A stretch of 64,000 nt of DNA. It comes from Alphaproteobacteria bacterium (GTDB lineage Bacteria > Pseudomonadota > Alphaproteobacteria > SMXS01). Shown here piece by piece: positions 36,403-44,764 of this stretch. The notes below the pieces were generated by a model. It searched no databases, was not told the origin of the DNA, and saw nothing but the letters and a program-made list of their open reading frames with translations. The stretch is taken from the NCBI GenBank assembly GCA_028284945.1, contig JANQQJ010000042.1, positions 29,000-92,999 on the forward strand. Direction: 5' to 3'. The position numbers were made by a program, and so were the translations under genes. Position 1 is the first letter of the stretch. Each line of letters starts with the position of its first letter.

Positions 36403-38550
36403 ATGGATCAGAATACGGGGATGGGGCAGGCTGTTCGGCGGGTTATCAATCTATTTGTGTTAGCAGTACTAGCTGTATCGATTGTGGGTGAGACGCTAGC
36501 GACCGAAGTCATTGTTGTGACGGCGCAGAAGCGTGAAGGGACTGTCCAGGACACACCGATGTCCGTTTCCGCATATGGTGGCGATACGCTCGAAAAATCC
36601 GGTGTCCAGGACCTCAGGGACCTGCAGTTCCTGGCCCCGGGGATCCAGGTTGGCGAGTTCTTCAACAAGGCGCTGATTACAATTCGCGGTATCGGTAACG
36701 ATACCAGTTCGATTTCCGCGGACCCCGGCGTTGCTGTTCACGTTAATGGCGTCTATCTGGGCAGGCGGCTGTACCAGAGCGGCGTTTTTATGGATGTCGA
36801 CCGGATCGAAGTCCTGCGGGGACCTCAGGGGACACTGTACGGGCGCAATGCCACGGGCGGTGCGATTAACATCATAACAAATGCGCCGACCGATGAGTTT
36901 GAGGCCTATGCACGCGTGACCGCCGGTAACTATGACCTTTTGAGGATCGAAGGCGCTGCTGGCGGGCCGTTGATTGGTGACAAGGTGAAAGCCAGGCTCG
37001 CGTTCAAGACCCACGATCACAAAGGCTATACGCCTAACATTTTCAACGGCGAGCACTATGACGATGCCGACGAGGCGACGGCGCGGCTGAGTTTTCAGAT
37101 CGATGCCAGTGAGAATTTCACAATCGACCTTATCTCTGATTACCGCAGAGTCGGTGGTTTCGGCGGCATTACGCCTGATTCAAGATTTGATCCAGATACG
37201 CCGTTGCCGCAGGAAGTTGCGGGCGGCGTGTTGGCCATGGGGCGTGCGGTTAATCATGACTTCCGCAAAGACTACAAAGCAGAAATCTGGGGAGTCTCGG
37301 CAAAGTTGACGTGGGATACCGGGCCGGTCGTCATCACGTCGCTGACGGCCTATCGCGAAGTCGATTCCAACTTGGTTTACGACATTGATGGGACCGATCT
37401 GGATGGTGCTGCATTTGATCCGGCGTTCGAGAGCCAGCAGCAATTCAGCGAGGAAATCAATATCCTGTCAAACACGGATGGGAAGTTCGATTGGATCATC
37501 GGCGCGTTCTTCTTCCGTGAAGATGGCGAGTCATTTGTTGATATACCGTTCCCGCTTATGCCCTTTGCAGCGGCTGGTCTGGACGGTGTAATTGACACGA
37601 CCTCTGTCGCCGTTTTCGGCGACGCGACCTATCATGTTACGGACAAGCTTGACCTTACGGCGGGAATCCGGTGGGGCCGGGACAAAAAACGGGTTGAAGA
37701 GCGGTTTTTTCTCTTCGGGCTGGATGGGCCGCTCGCACTGGAATCTGAACTCAAGGACAGCTGGAATTCGGTGACGCCGCGCGGCGCGATCACCTATCAC
37801 TTCACTGAAAACATCAACGCCTATGTCACCGTCAGCAAAGGCTTCAAGTCCGGTGGCTTCAACATGTTCGGCTTCCAGGGTGTCGGTTACGAGCCGGAGA
37901 AAGCAATCAACTACGAATTCGGTTTGAAGTCCGCGCTGTTCGAACGCCGATTGCTTGCCAATATTTCGGTATTCCGTATGGATTATTCCAACCTGCAGGT
38001 CTTCCAGATTCAGAATTTCCTGCCACTGATCACAAATGCCGCCAAAGCCACAATTGATGGTGTGGAATTCGAGCTGCAGGCTCAGCCGACAGATAATCTG
38101 CAGTTCACCGCAACGGTGACTTATCTGGATGCAACGTTTGACGAATATTCGGCACCGGATCCGGCGCGGGGCGGGGCGGTATTTGATCTGGCCGGCAATC
38201 GTATGACCGCGACGCCGGAATGGGCGGTAAATCTGGCAGCCGAATACTCCATCCCCATCAACAATTGGGGACATGTCAGGCTGCGCGGCGAATACAGCTA
38301 CAAAAGCAAAATGTTCTTCCGTCCCTTCAATCTCGAGCCGTCGGCGCAAGATGGGTACCATATCATAAATGGCCGGATCACATTTGAGTCGGCCGATGAG
38401 CGCTGGGAGATAACAGCCTGGATTGAGAACGCAACCAATGAATTGATCGCCGGAAAGATTCAGATCGGCGGTGCTGTTCTAGGAAGTCCGGTTGAGACCC
38501 AGTATCTGCCGCCGCGTACATATGGAGTCACCGTTGGTTTCCGATACTGA
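36403..38550 (+). CDS. TonB-dependent outer-membrane receptor
   Basis: 715 residues with GAGTGAGGGA before the ATG. A signal peptide (hydrophobic stretch ~14-30) is followed by a TonB-box-like EVIVVTAQKR, the plug domain (DTPMSVSAYGGDTLEKSGVQDL, RGPQGTLYGRNATGGAIN) and a 22-strand-type barrel ending in a terminal aromatic region (TYGVTVGFRY). The family imports large or hydrophobic compounds with energy from TonB. The QKRxxxxQDTP type is common in sphingomonads and related groups for organic substrates rather than iron. The operator upstream links it to the TetR operon. Confidence 0.92.
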   Translation: MDQNTGMGQAVRRVINLFVLAVLAVSIVGETLATEVIVVTAQKREGTVQDTPMSVSAYGGDTLEKSGVQDLRDLQFLAPGIQVGEFFNKALITIRGIGNDTSSISADPGVAVHVNGVYLGRRLYQSGVFMDVDRIEVLRGPQGTLYGRNATGGAINIITNAPTDEFEAYARVTAGNYDLLRIEGAAGGPLIGDKVKARLAFKTHDHKGYTPNIFNGEHYDDADEATARLSFQIDASENFTIDLISDYRRVGGFGGITPDSRFDPDTPLPQEVAGGVLAMGRAVNHDFRKDYKAEIWGVSAKLTWDTGPVVITSLTAYREVDSNLVYDIDGTDLDGAAFDPAFESQQQFSEEINILSNTDGKFDWIIGAFFFREDGESFVDIPFPLMPFAAAGLDGVIDTTSVAVFGDATYHVTDKLDLTAGIRWGRDKKRVEERFFLFGLDGPLALESELKDSWNSVTPRGAITYHFTENINAYVTVSKGFKSGGFNMFGFQGVGYEPEKAINYEFGLKSALFERRLLANISVFRMDYSNLQVFQIQNFLPLITNAAKATIDGVEFELQAQPTDNLQFTATVTYLDATFDEYSAPDPARGGAVFDLAGNRMTATPEWAVNLAAEYSIPINNWGHVRLRGEYSYKSKMFFRPFNLEPSAQDGYHIINGRITFESADERWEITAWIENATNELIAGKIQIGGAVLGSPVETQYLPPRTYGVTVGFRY

Positions 38551-38581
38551 GCAGAATTGTGTCGTCGGCGCCTCTCTTCCC

Positions 38582-39661
38582 ATGTTGCGCCGATCCTTCC
38601 TGGGATTAGGGGCCTCCGGGCTTCTAATCCCATTTTTCTCAGCTACAGTTGCTCGATCAAAAAGCAATCCTGCGATGCCTGAAAATCAAATTGAACCATG
38701 GTTGATCTACCGTGGCGGCGACCAGCCGTCAGCCGAACTCGCGCTGGTCAACGAGCACCTCGACGTTCTTGGCCGAGGCATTGGCCCAACCTATTTCTCC
38801 GAGGAAGGAATACGCCTGGACCCGCCGGAACTTATCCTGCGCGACCCGTTGGATACCAAACTGGCCAGATTGCTCGGGCGCAGTTTCCCGATGATGTCTC
38901 AAATGCCGGACGGTGAAACCAGCGTGCGTCCAATTCGTATCGGCGATCTTTATGGCGAGTGGATCACCGCAGAAGGCGCTGATCCCCGACGTCTGATGCT
39001 CTATCTTCACGGCGGCGGGTATGCGCTCGGCGATGTGGATAGCTATCGTTGCTTTATTGCCAGACTGTCGAAGGCGTCAGGCTGCCGGGTTCTCGCGGTC
39101 GACTATCGGTTGGCACCAGAACATCCATTTCCCGCTGCGCTGAATGACGCAACCGCAGCTTACAACGTGCTTTGCGGCGAGCTTCCCGCCAACAAAAAAA
39201 CCACAAGAGCTTACATCGTCGGTGATTCCGCCGGCGGCGGCCTCGCATTGGCGACCACGCTTAAGGTCATGCGCGATGAAAATAGACTGCCGGACGCCGT
39301 CATTGCCATGTCACCCGCTACAGATCTAACCCAGTCGGGCTCCACTCTCACACCGCCTGAAGTCATCGGCGGGGGCAAACAGTTCTCTCTCTATTTCGGT
39401 ACTGAGGATCCCAAAAACCCGTTGGTCTCGCCACTCTATGCAGAGTTAGCCGGCTTTCCGCCAGTGTTGCTTCAGGCCGGCGAAACCGAAGGATATCTGG
39501 ATGACAGTATCCGTTTTGCCCGTAAAGCACATGGCGCCGGTGTGGATGTTACACTCGAGATCTGGCGGCATATGCCGCATGTTCATCAGGTAATGGCACC
39601 GGCGCTGCCCGAGGCCACGGAGGCAATCAGAGCGATGGGGCAGTTCCTGCATCTGCATTGA
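38582..39661 (+). CDS. Alpha/beta hydrolase of the HSL/GDXG family with Tat-like signal
   Basis: 359 residues from ATG 38582, chosen because the protein then begins with a twin-arginine signal (MLRRSFLGLGASGLLIPFF). In-frame TTG 38492 and ATG 38522 are alternatives that would overlap the receptor gene. The oxyanion HGGG (LYLHGGGYALGD) and the nucleophile motif GDSAGGG are present, with HMPHVH near the C-terminus giving the His. Such enzymes cleave carboxyl esters. Export by Tat and position behind the receptor suggest it hydrolyses an ester substrate in the periplasm. Its 3' end overlaps the convergent leuD-like gene by 35 bases. Confidence 0.82.
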   Translation: MLRRSFLGLGASGLLIPFFSATVARSKSNPAMPENQIEPWLIYRGGDQPSAELALVNEHLDVLGRGIGPTYFSEEGIRLDPPELILRDPLDTKLARLLGRSFPMMSQMPDGETSVRPIRIGDLYGEWITAEGADPRRLMLYLHGGGYALGDVDSYRCFIARLSKASGCRVLAVDYRLAPEHPFPAALNDATAAYNVLCGELPANKKTTRAYIVGDSAGGGLALATTLKVMRDENRLPDAVIAMSPATDLTQSGSTLTPPEVIGGGKQFSLYFGTEDPKNPLVSPLYAELAGFPPVLLQAGETEGYLDDSIRFARKAHGAGVDVTLEIWRHMPHVHQVMAPALPEATEAIRAMGQFLHLH

Positions 39662-40274
39662 AGGTAAGCCAGGGAAATTGGGTCAGCCGGTCTAATTGAA
39701 ACGCCTTTATGTCCCCGAGGGCATCGAGTGTCCGATCGATGTGGTCTTGTCCGCTCTGGAGCAGGTCCTTCTGATAAGGATTCATTTGGAAGCGTCGTGC
39801 AAATCCGTCCCTGCCAATGATTTCTTGGGCCCCGAGGTCGATATCGATCTGTGCGGTCGCTGGATTACTGATTGTTCTCAACAACACTGCAACATCAGCT
39901 TCATCAAGGGTGACCAAGAGCAAACCATTCTTCATCGCGTTGTCAAAAAAGATGCCGCCATATCCGGAGCCAATGATTGCCCGGATACCCAGCTGCATAA
40001 GGCCCCACACCGCATGCTCCCGGCTTGAACCGCATCCAAAGTTGGGGCCTGTAACCAAAATTACTGTTTGGTCGTAACCTGACTGGTTCAAAACAAAGTC
40101 AGGTCGCGGTTTCCCGGCCTCATCGAACCGGAGATCATGGAAAGCGCCGTTTGCCAAATTCTCACGATTGATCGTCTTCAGGAACTGCTTAGGCATGATA
40201 ACGTCAGTGTCGATATTGGACCCTGGTAGCGGTGCCGCGACGCCTGAGATTGGTTTGAGGGGCCGGGATATCAT
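39627..40274 (-). CDS. leuD: 3-isopropylmalate dehydratase small subunit (LeuD-type)
   Basis: 215 residues with family marks GSNIDTDVIMPKQFLK, GPNFGCGSSREHAVWGLMQLGIRAIIGSGYGGIFFDNAMKNGLL and the swivelling-domain strands. With LeuC it forms the isomerase of leucine synthesis, or a paralogue acting on another 2-hydroxy diacid. The operon carries an acyl-CoA dehydrogenase and a LacI repressor rather than leuA or leuB, so a catabolic or specialised role is possible. Its start overlaps the leuC stop (ATGA), and its end overlaps the convergent esterase gene. Confidence 0.88.
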   Translation of the reverse strand: MISRPLKPISGVAAPLPGSNIDTDVIMPKQFLKTINRENLANGAFHDLRFDEAGKPRPDFVLNQSGYDQTVILVTGPNFGCGSSREHAVWGLMQLGIRAIIGSGYGGIFFDNAMKNGLLLVTLDEADVAVLLRTISNPATAQIDIDLGAQEIIGRDGFARRFQMNPYQKDLLQSGQDHIDRTLDALGDIKAFQLDRLTQFPWLTFNADAGTAPSL

Positions 40275-41701
40275 CGAACCGCACCCAACCTGCGGATATC
40301 GGTCAGCTTTCCGTTGATTGCCGCGGCTGCAGCCATGGCAGGGCTCATAAGGTGGGTCCTGGCCCCTCGTCCCTGGCGTCCTTCAAAATTCCGGTTGGTG
40401 CTGGAAGCGCATCGCGCACCGGGGGGCAGGACATCGTCATTCATTGCCAGGCACATAGAGCATCCTGAGTGACGCCATTCAAAGCCCGCATCAGTGAATG
40501 TCTTTGCCAGACCCTCTGCTTCAGCCCGGCGTTTAACCTCTTGCGAGCCGGGCACGATCAGCGCGCGAACGCCGTCTGCCACTCTCCGGCCGTTCACGAC
40601 GCGGGCGACATCGCGCAGATCCTCCAGGCGGCTGTTGGTGCAGGATCCAATGAAAACGTGATCCACGCGGATATCAGTCATCAATGTGCCAGGGGTTAAA
40701 TCCATGTAGGCAAGGGCGCTTATCAAAGAGTCACGCTCCTTCTGCGTCCGCGCGCTTGACGGGTCCGGGATGCGGGCGTCAATCGCCACGGATTGGTCCG
40801 GGCTGGTGCCAAAGGTAACCAGCGGTGGAACATCGGACGCATCGATCATTACCACGCGATCGAACTCCGCCCCGGCGTCGGACGCAAGTGAACGCCAATA
40901 GTTGGATGCTCGCTGAAATGTCTTTTGGGAAGGGCTTCTTGGTCTACCTTTTAGGTAATCGAGTGTTTTTTGATCGGGTGCGATCAGCGCAGCACGTGCA
41001 CCGCACTCCATGGCCATATTGCATAAAGTCATTCTGCCGGCCATGGACAGGTTCTTGATCGCCTCGCCACCGAACTCTATGGCTTGGCCAACGGCACCGG
41101 CGGCCCCCACTTCTGCGATCACCGCCATAATCAGGTCCTTCGAAGTGGCACCGGCGGACAGCTTGCCGGAGATCTCCACTTTCATATTTTTGAGCAGCTT
41201 GTAGACAACGGTTTGCGTGCACAGCACATGTTCAACATCGGATGTTCCGATGCCAAAGCCGAGAGCTCCAAATGCGCCATAAGTAGTTGTATGGCTGTCG
41301 CCGCAGGCGACAACCATGCCGGGCTGGATGAATCCCTGTTCGGGGGCGACGACATGTTCAATACCCCGCCGCGGATCGCCCAGTCCGAACATTTCAATCC
41401 CGAATTCTGCACAGTTTTTTGTCAGATAGCGGATTTGCTCTGCAGCCTGTTTGTCTTGCATGTCGTCGACAGCAGTATCGCGTGTGGGGTTAACGTGATC
41501 GACAATGGCGAGGGCCGCCTCGGGGCAGAAAACTGACCGTCCGGCAGATCTGATACCCGAAAACGCTTGTGGAGAGGTGTACTCGTTGAGGATGTGGAGG
41601 TCGATGTAGAGCAATACATGCTCCGCGTCGATCTGCTTAACCGTGTTTTGGTGGGAAAGCTTTTGGTAGAGCGTTGTCGGACGAGATTCGGGAGGGGACA
41701 A
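40271..41701 (-). CDS. leuC: 3-isopropylmalate dehydratase large subunit (LeuC-type)
   Basis: About 476 residues from TTG 41701, which has AAGGCGG upstream and gives the usual TLYQKLSH beginning. ATG 41740 would overlap the preceding gene and add residues without similarity. Aconitase-fold marks: LLYIDLHILNEYTSPQAF, GDSHTTTYGAFGALGFGIG, IGSCTNSR and SGCSMC, which supply the three [4Fe-4S] Cys ligands, and NRNFEGRQG. The last residues overlap the LeuD start. See LeuD for the pathway question. Confidence 0.88.
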   Translation of the reverse strand: MSPPESRPTTLYQKLSHQNTVKQIDAEHVLLYIDLHILNEYTSPQAFSGIRSAGRSVFCPEAALAIVDHVNPTRDTAVDDMQDKQAAEQIRYLTKNCAEFGIEMFGLGDPRRGIEHVVAPEQGFIQPGMVVACGDSHTTTYGAFGALGFGIGTSDVEHVLCTQTVVYKLLKNMKVEISGKLSAGATSKDLIMAVIAEVGAAGAVGQAIEFGGEAIKNLSMAGRMTLCNMAMECGARAALIAPDQKTLDYLKGRPRSPSQKTFQRASNYWRSLASDAGAEFDRVVMIDASDVPPLVTFGTSPDQSVAIDARIPDPSSARTQKERDSLISALAYMDLTPGTLMTDIRVDHVFIGSCTNSRLEDLRDVARVVNGRRVADGVRALIVPGSQEVKRRAEAEGLAKTFTDAGFEWRHSGCSMCLAMNDDVLPPGARCASSTNRNFEGRQGRGARTHLMSPAMAAAAAINGKLTDIRRLGAVR

Positions 41702-41702
41702 C

Positions 41703-42248
41703 CTAGGCCGCCTTGAGCGATGTCTGGGCGAGAACGTCATAGTTCGCGAGAAGCACGCCGTTGTTGTAGGCTTTGGTGTCGCGGAGCATTAGAGTGATGG
41801 CTCCGCCAAGGTCGCCAAACAGCGGGCGGCCGCCGCCCAGGGCCACGGGATTGATTTTGACCGCGACCTCATCGATCAGCCCGCTGGACAATAGTTGACC
41901 CGCCAGATTGCCGCCGCCGCACAACCAGATGTCTTTACCGGCTGACGATTTCAGCTCAGTTACCGCTTCTTCCAAACCTTCACAAAGCACGGTTACGTTC
42001 GGGTGGGGGGGCTCCTGCAGGGTCTTCGAGACAACGAATGTCTTAAATGCGGGATAAGGGTTCGGTTCTCCTGCACTTGCGGCAATGTCGTAGGTGGCGC
42101 GGCCCATAAGAACGGCATCAAACTCTCCGAGCGTTTCGAAGAAGTCCTGAGCGTGGGGCCCCTCCATCAGCAGGAAATCAAAGCTGTGATCGTGCCGGGC
42201 GATGAATCCATCGATGCTTGCCGCGATCAAATATCTCAGTTTTCTCAT
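41703..42248 (-). CDS. RibD C-terminal-like (dihydrofolate reductase family) reductase
   Basis: 181 residues: MRKLRYLIAASIDGFIA start, DAVLMGRATYDIA, KDIWLCGGGNLAGQLLSSGLIDE, and INPVALGGGRPLF. This is the DHFR-like fold of the RibD C-terminal family, which uses NADPH to reduce small substrates. Stand-alone members usually have unknown substrates. It sits between the acyl-CoA dehydrogenase (29 bases) and leuC, within the LacI-controlled minus-strand operon. Confidence 0.82.
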   Translation of the reverse strand: MRKLRYLIAASIDGFIARHDHSFDFLLMEGPHAQDFFETLGEFDAVLMGRATYDIAASAGEPNPYPAFKTFVVSKTLQEPPHPNVTVLCEGLEEAVTELKSSAGKDIWLCGGGNLAGQLLSSGLIDEVAVKINPVALGGGRPLFGDLGGAITLMLRDTKAYNNGVLLANYDVLAQTSLKAA

Positions 42249-42277
42249 GGGGGTACCTCGTTACTGATAGAGTGTTG

Positions 42278-43576
42278 CTAGCGATGGCCGGGAATGATGC
42301 TGCCTTCGGTTTCCCGGAGGCGTTGTTTTTCGAGCAGGGCCGGGTATTTGCCGAATTCCCAGCGCGCTATGGAACGGTTGTGAACTTCGTCCGGGCCGTC
42401 GGCGATCCGCATCGTCCGCTGAAATGCGTAGGTCAAACCGAGACCAAAATCGTCACACACGCCAGCTCCGCCATGGGCCTGAATCGCATCGTCGATGATT
42501 TTCAAAGCCATGGTAGGCGCGGCCACTTTGATCATGGCGATCTCGTTTCGCGCGACTTTGTTGCCAGCCTTGTCCATCATGTCGGCAGCTTTGAGACACA
42601 GAAGACGTGACATCTCAATCTGGGTGCGCGCTTCCGCGATGCGTTGTTCCCAAATGGACTGTTGGGACAAATACTTGCCGAATGCTTTTCGGGTGAGCAG
42701 GCGCTTGACCAGTTTCTCGAGTACTGCTTCGGCTGCCCCTACGGTGCGCATGCAGTGATGTATGCGTCCGGGGCCAAGCCTGCCTTGGGCAATTTCAAAG
42801 CCGCGGCCCTCACCGAGGATAAGGTTTTCCACGGGCACCCGGACGTCTTTCAGTTCGACCTCACCATGTCCGTAGGGGGCTTCGTCATAGCCGAATACGT
42901 TCAACATCCGCACGATTCGAAGACCAGGTGTGTCCATCGGGACGATGATCTGGGACTGTTGCTGGTGCTTCGGGGCACCCGGATTGCTTTTCCCCATCAC
43001 AATCGCAAATTTGCAGTTCGGATGGCCGATACCTGACGACCACCATTTGCGCCCATTGATGATGTAGTGATCGCCGGACCGTTCAATGCGGGTTTCAATA
43101 TTGGTTGCGTCTGACGAGGCGACCTGTGGCTCAGTCATCAGAAACGCTGAGCGAATTTTGCCGTTCATCAACGGCCTTAACCATGCTTCCTGCTGATCAG
43201 GCGTGCCGTAACGCAGCAAGACCTCCATATTCCCGGTATCCGGCGCAGCACAATTGAACACTTCCGGACTCCACAAAACCCGGCCTGTTTCTTCCGCGAT
43301 TAGGGCATATTCCAGGTTGCTCAGGCCCGGACTCTCGAAATTAAAACCCGCGCTATCTGTTCCGTGTCCTGCCGGGGGCATAAACATGTTCCACAGGCCC
43401 TGAGCCCGTGCTTTTTGCTTCAGCTGTTCAACAACCTGAACGACCTTCCAGCGGTCTGCGCCGGCGGCCTTCATCTCTTCTTCGTAGTCGGGCACAGCCG
43501 GAATCACGAAGTCATCCATGAAGTCTCGAACGCGTCGGAGCCATTCCTGTTGGCGGGGGCTTTGATCGAAGTTCAT
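42278..43576 (-). CDS. Acyl-CoA dehydrogenase family protein
   Basis: 432 residues. Family blocks are AFLMTEPQVASSDATNIET, GRKWWSSGIGHPNCKFAIVMG, GPGRIHHCMRTVGAAEAVLE and IQAHGGAGVCDDFGL, ending in RMADGPDEVHNRSIA-type text. It would oxidise an acyl-CoA at C2-C3 with FAD. First gene of the minus-strand operon. The LacI-type palindrome at 43613 lies 37 bases upstream of its start. Confidence 0.9.
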   Translation of the reverse strand: MNFDQSPRQQEWLRRVRDFMDDFVIPAVPDYEEEMKAAGADRWKVVQVVEQLKQKARAQGLWNMFMPPAGHGTDSAGFNFESPGLSNLEYALIAEETGRVLWSPEVFNCAAPDTGNMEVLLRYGTPDQQEAWLRPLMNGKIRSAFLMTEPQVASSDATNIETRIERSGDHYIINGRKWWSSGIGHPNCKFAIVMGKSNPGAPKHQQQSQIIVPMDTPGLRIVRMLNVFGYDEAPYGHGEVELKDVRVPVENLILGEGRGFEIAQGRLGPGRIHHCMRTVGAAEAVLEKLVKRLLTRKAFGKYLSQQSIWEQRIAEARTQIEMSRLLCLKAADMMDKAGNKVARNEIAMIKVAAPTMALKIIDDAIQAHGGAGVCDDFGLGLTYAFQRTMRIADGPDEVHNRSIARWEFGKYPALLEKQRLRETEGSIIPGHR

Positions 43577-43612
43577 CGCGGTATCCTGAACGCTGCTTGT
43601 ATTAGATGGTTA

Positions 43613-43626
43613 TGTTATCGTTAACA
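43613..43626. promoter_or_regulatory. LacI-type operator before the acyl-CoA dehydrogenase operon
   Basis: TGTTATCGTTAACA; its reverse complement TGTTAACGATAACA nearly matches the element at 44727 (TGATAACGTTAACA). Position between the LacI gene's end and the operon start fits repression of the operon. Confidence 0.68.
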
Positions 43627-43659
43627 TTACGGGTCAAGAAAAAACCGCCTAGCCGACCG

Positions 43660-44670
43660 CTATGCAGATTCGCGAACCATCAGTTCTGTTTCCAGGAGAA
43701 CCTGTCTGGGGCCGGGCCGGCTTGTTAGTTTGGCCAGGATTAGTTCGCCGGCACGCCGGCCCATCTCGTAGGCAGGAACGCGTATTGTCGTAAGCGACGG
43801 AACCGTTGACGCTGCAAAGTCCAGGTCCCCGAATCCACATACGGCCAGGTCGCCAGGAACATTGATGCCGCGCCGCTGGGCCTCAAAAATGATCGCCGCC
43901 GCAGTTAAGTCAGACCCACAAAATACGCAATCAGGTTTGATCGACGAATCGGCAACCTGATCAAAAAAAGACGGCCCTGAACTGAACCGTTCTTCGGTTA
44001 TGCTGTCGCCGCTGCCGACAGGAATATGCAGCGGAGCGATGCCCATCAGCTTTTCGCATTCGTCGGCGAACGCGCTCCAGCGCGTAACATCCCGGCCGAT
44101 AAGCTGGGCGAAGAACGCGGGCTGTTTCCGACCAGCTTGAGCAAAATGTCTCGCGATCTTGCGGGCTGCATCTTGGTTGGAAAAGCCAGAAACCATATCG
44201 ACGGGGCGCGCTGGATCGTCCCAGGTTTCCACGATCGGGATTGCCGCGCCTTTGAGGAGTTGGCGCGTGCGGCGTTCCGAGGGGCTGAAGGTCAGGATCA
44301 GTCCGTCCGGCCGCCGGCCCAGCATGGCGCGGACAACATCATACTCCCTGGACGGGTCATAGTTCGTCTGTGCTAACAGAAGTTCTCGTCCTGTCGTAAG
44401 TCCAAATTCGGCGACGCCGTCGATTTCCCCGGCAAATGTCGGGCTTGTCACGGAAGACACAACAAGGCCCAGAAATCCGGTGGATTGGCTGACCAGGCTC
44501 GAAGCGTTGCGGTTCGGGATGTAGCCAAGGTCCTGCATCACTTTAAGGATGCGGTTGCGCGTTTTCTCCGCAACGAGGTGGGGTGAACCGATCACGCGTT
44601 GAACCGTCATCACCGAAACACCGGTGCGCTCGGCTATGTCACGCAAGGTCGTGGGTTTGTTTTCTGACAT
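43660..44670 (-). CDS. LacI/GntR-type transcriptional repressor
   Basis: 336 residues. The helix-turn-helix is TTLRDIAERTGVSVMTVQRVIG at the N-terminus, then the hinge NRNASSLVSQ and a periplasmic-binding-protein-like sensor domain. LacI repressors leave DNA, or bind it, in response to a sugar or acid metabolite. Elements of the form TGATAACGTTAACA stand both before this gene and before the acyl-CoA dehydrogenase operon, so it likely controls the two divergent arms and itself. Confidence 0.9.
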   Translation of the reverse strand: MSENKPTTLRDIAERTGVSVMTVQRVIGSPHLVAEKTRNRILKVMQDLGYIPNRNASSLVSQSTGFLGLVVSSVTSPTFAGEIDGVAEFGLTTGRELLLAQTNYDPSREYDVVRAMLGRRPDGLILTFSPSERRTRQLLKGAAIPIVETWDDPARPVDMVSGFSNQDAARKIARHFAQAGRKQPAFFAQLIGRDVTRWSAFADECEKLMGIAPLHIPVGSGDSITEERFSSGPSFFDQVADSSIKPDCVFCGSDLTAAAIIFEAQRRGINVPGDLAVCGFGDLDFAASTVPSLTTIRVPAYEMGRRAGELILAKLTSRPGPRQVLLETELMVRESA

Positions 44671-44703
44671 CGAAGCCCTTTTGTCGAAACTTAACGGCCC
44701 GGG

Positions 44704-44732
44704 TTGACAAAGCTAAGAACAATTTATGATAA
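44704..44732 (+). promoter_or_regulatory. Sigma-70 promoter candidate of the aldehyde dehydrogenase operon
   Basis: TTGACA (44704-44709) and TGATAA (44727-44732) are separated by 17 bases. The -10 lies inside the LacI operator, so repressor binding would block RNA polymerase. The start codon at 44765 is 33 bases further on. Confidence 0.6.
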
Positions 44733-44740
44733 CGTTAACA
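44727..44740. promoter_or_regulatory. LacI-type operator overlapping the -10 box
   Basis: TGATAACGTTAACA has a perfect TAACGTTA centre. It lies between the divergent LacI and aldehyde dehydrogenase genes and matches the element at 43613 read on the other strand. Confidence 0.72.
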
Positions 44741-44764
44741 AAACGACAATGAGAATGTGAGCCG

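Noticed and set aside
39627..41701. Plain leucine-biosynthesis operon
   Set aside because: No leuA or leuB is adjacent, and the genes share an operon with an acyl-CoA dehydrogenase under a LacI-type operator. The name leuC/leuD is kept for the family only.
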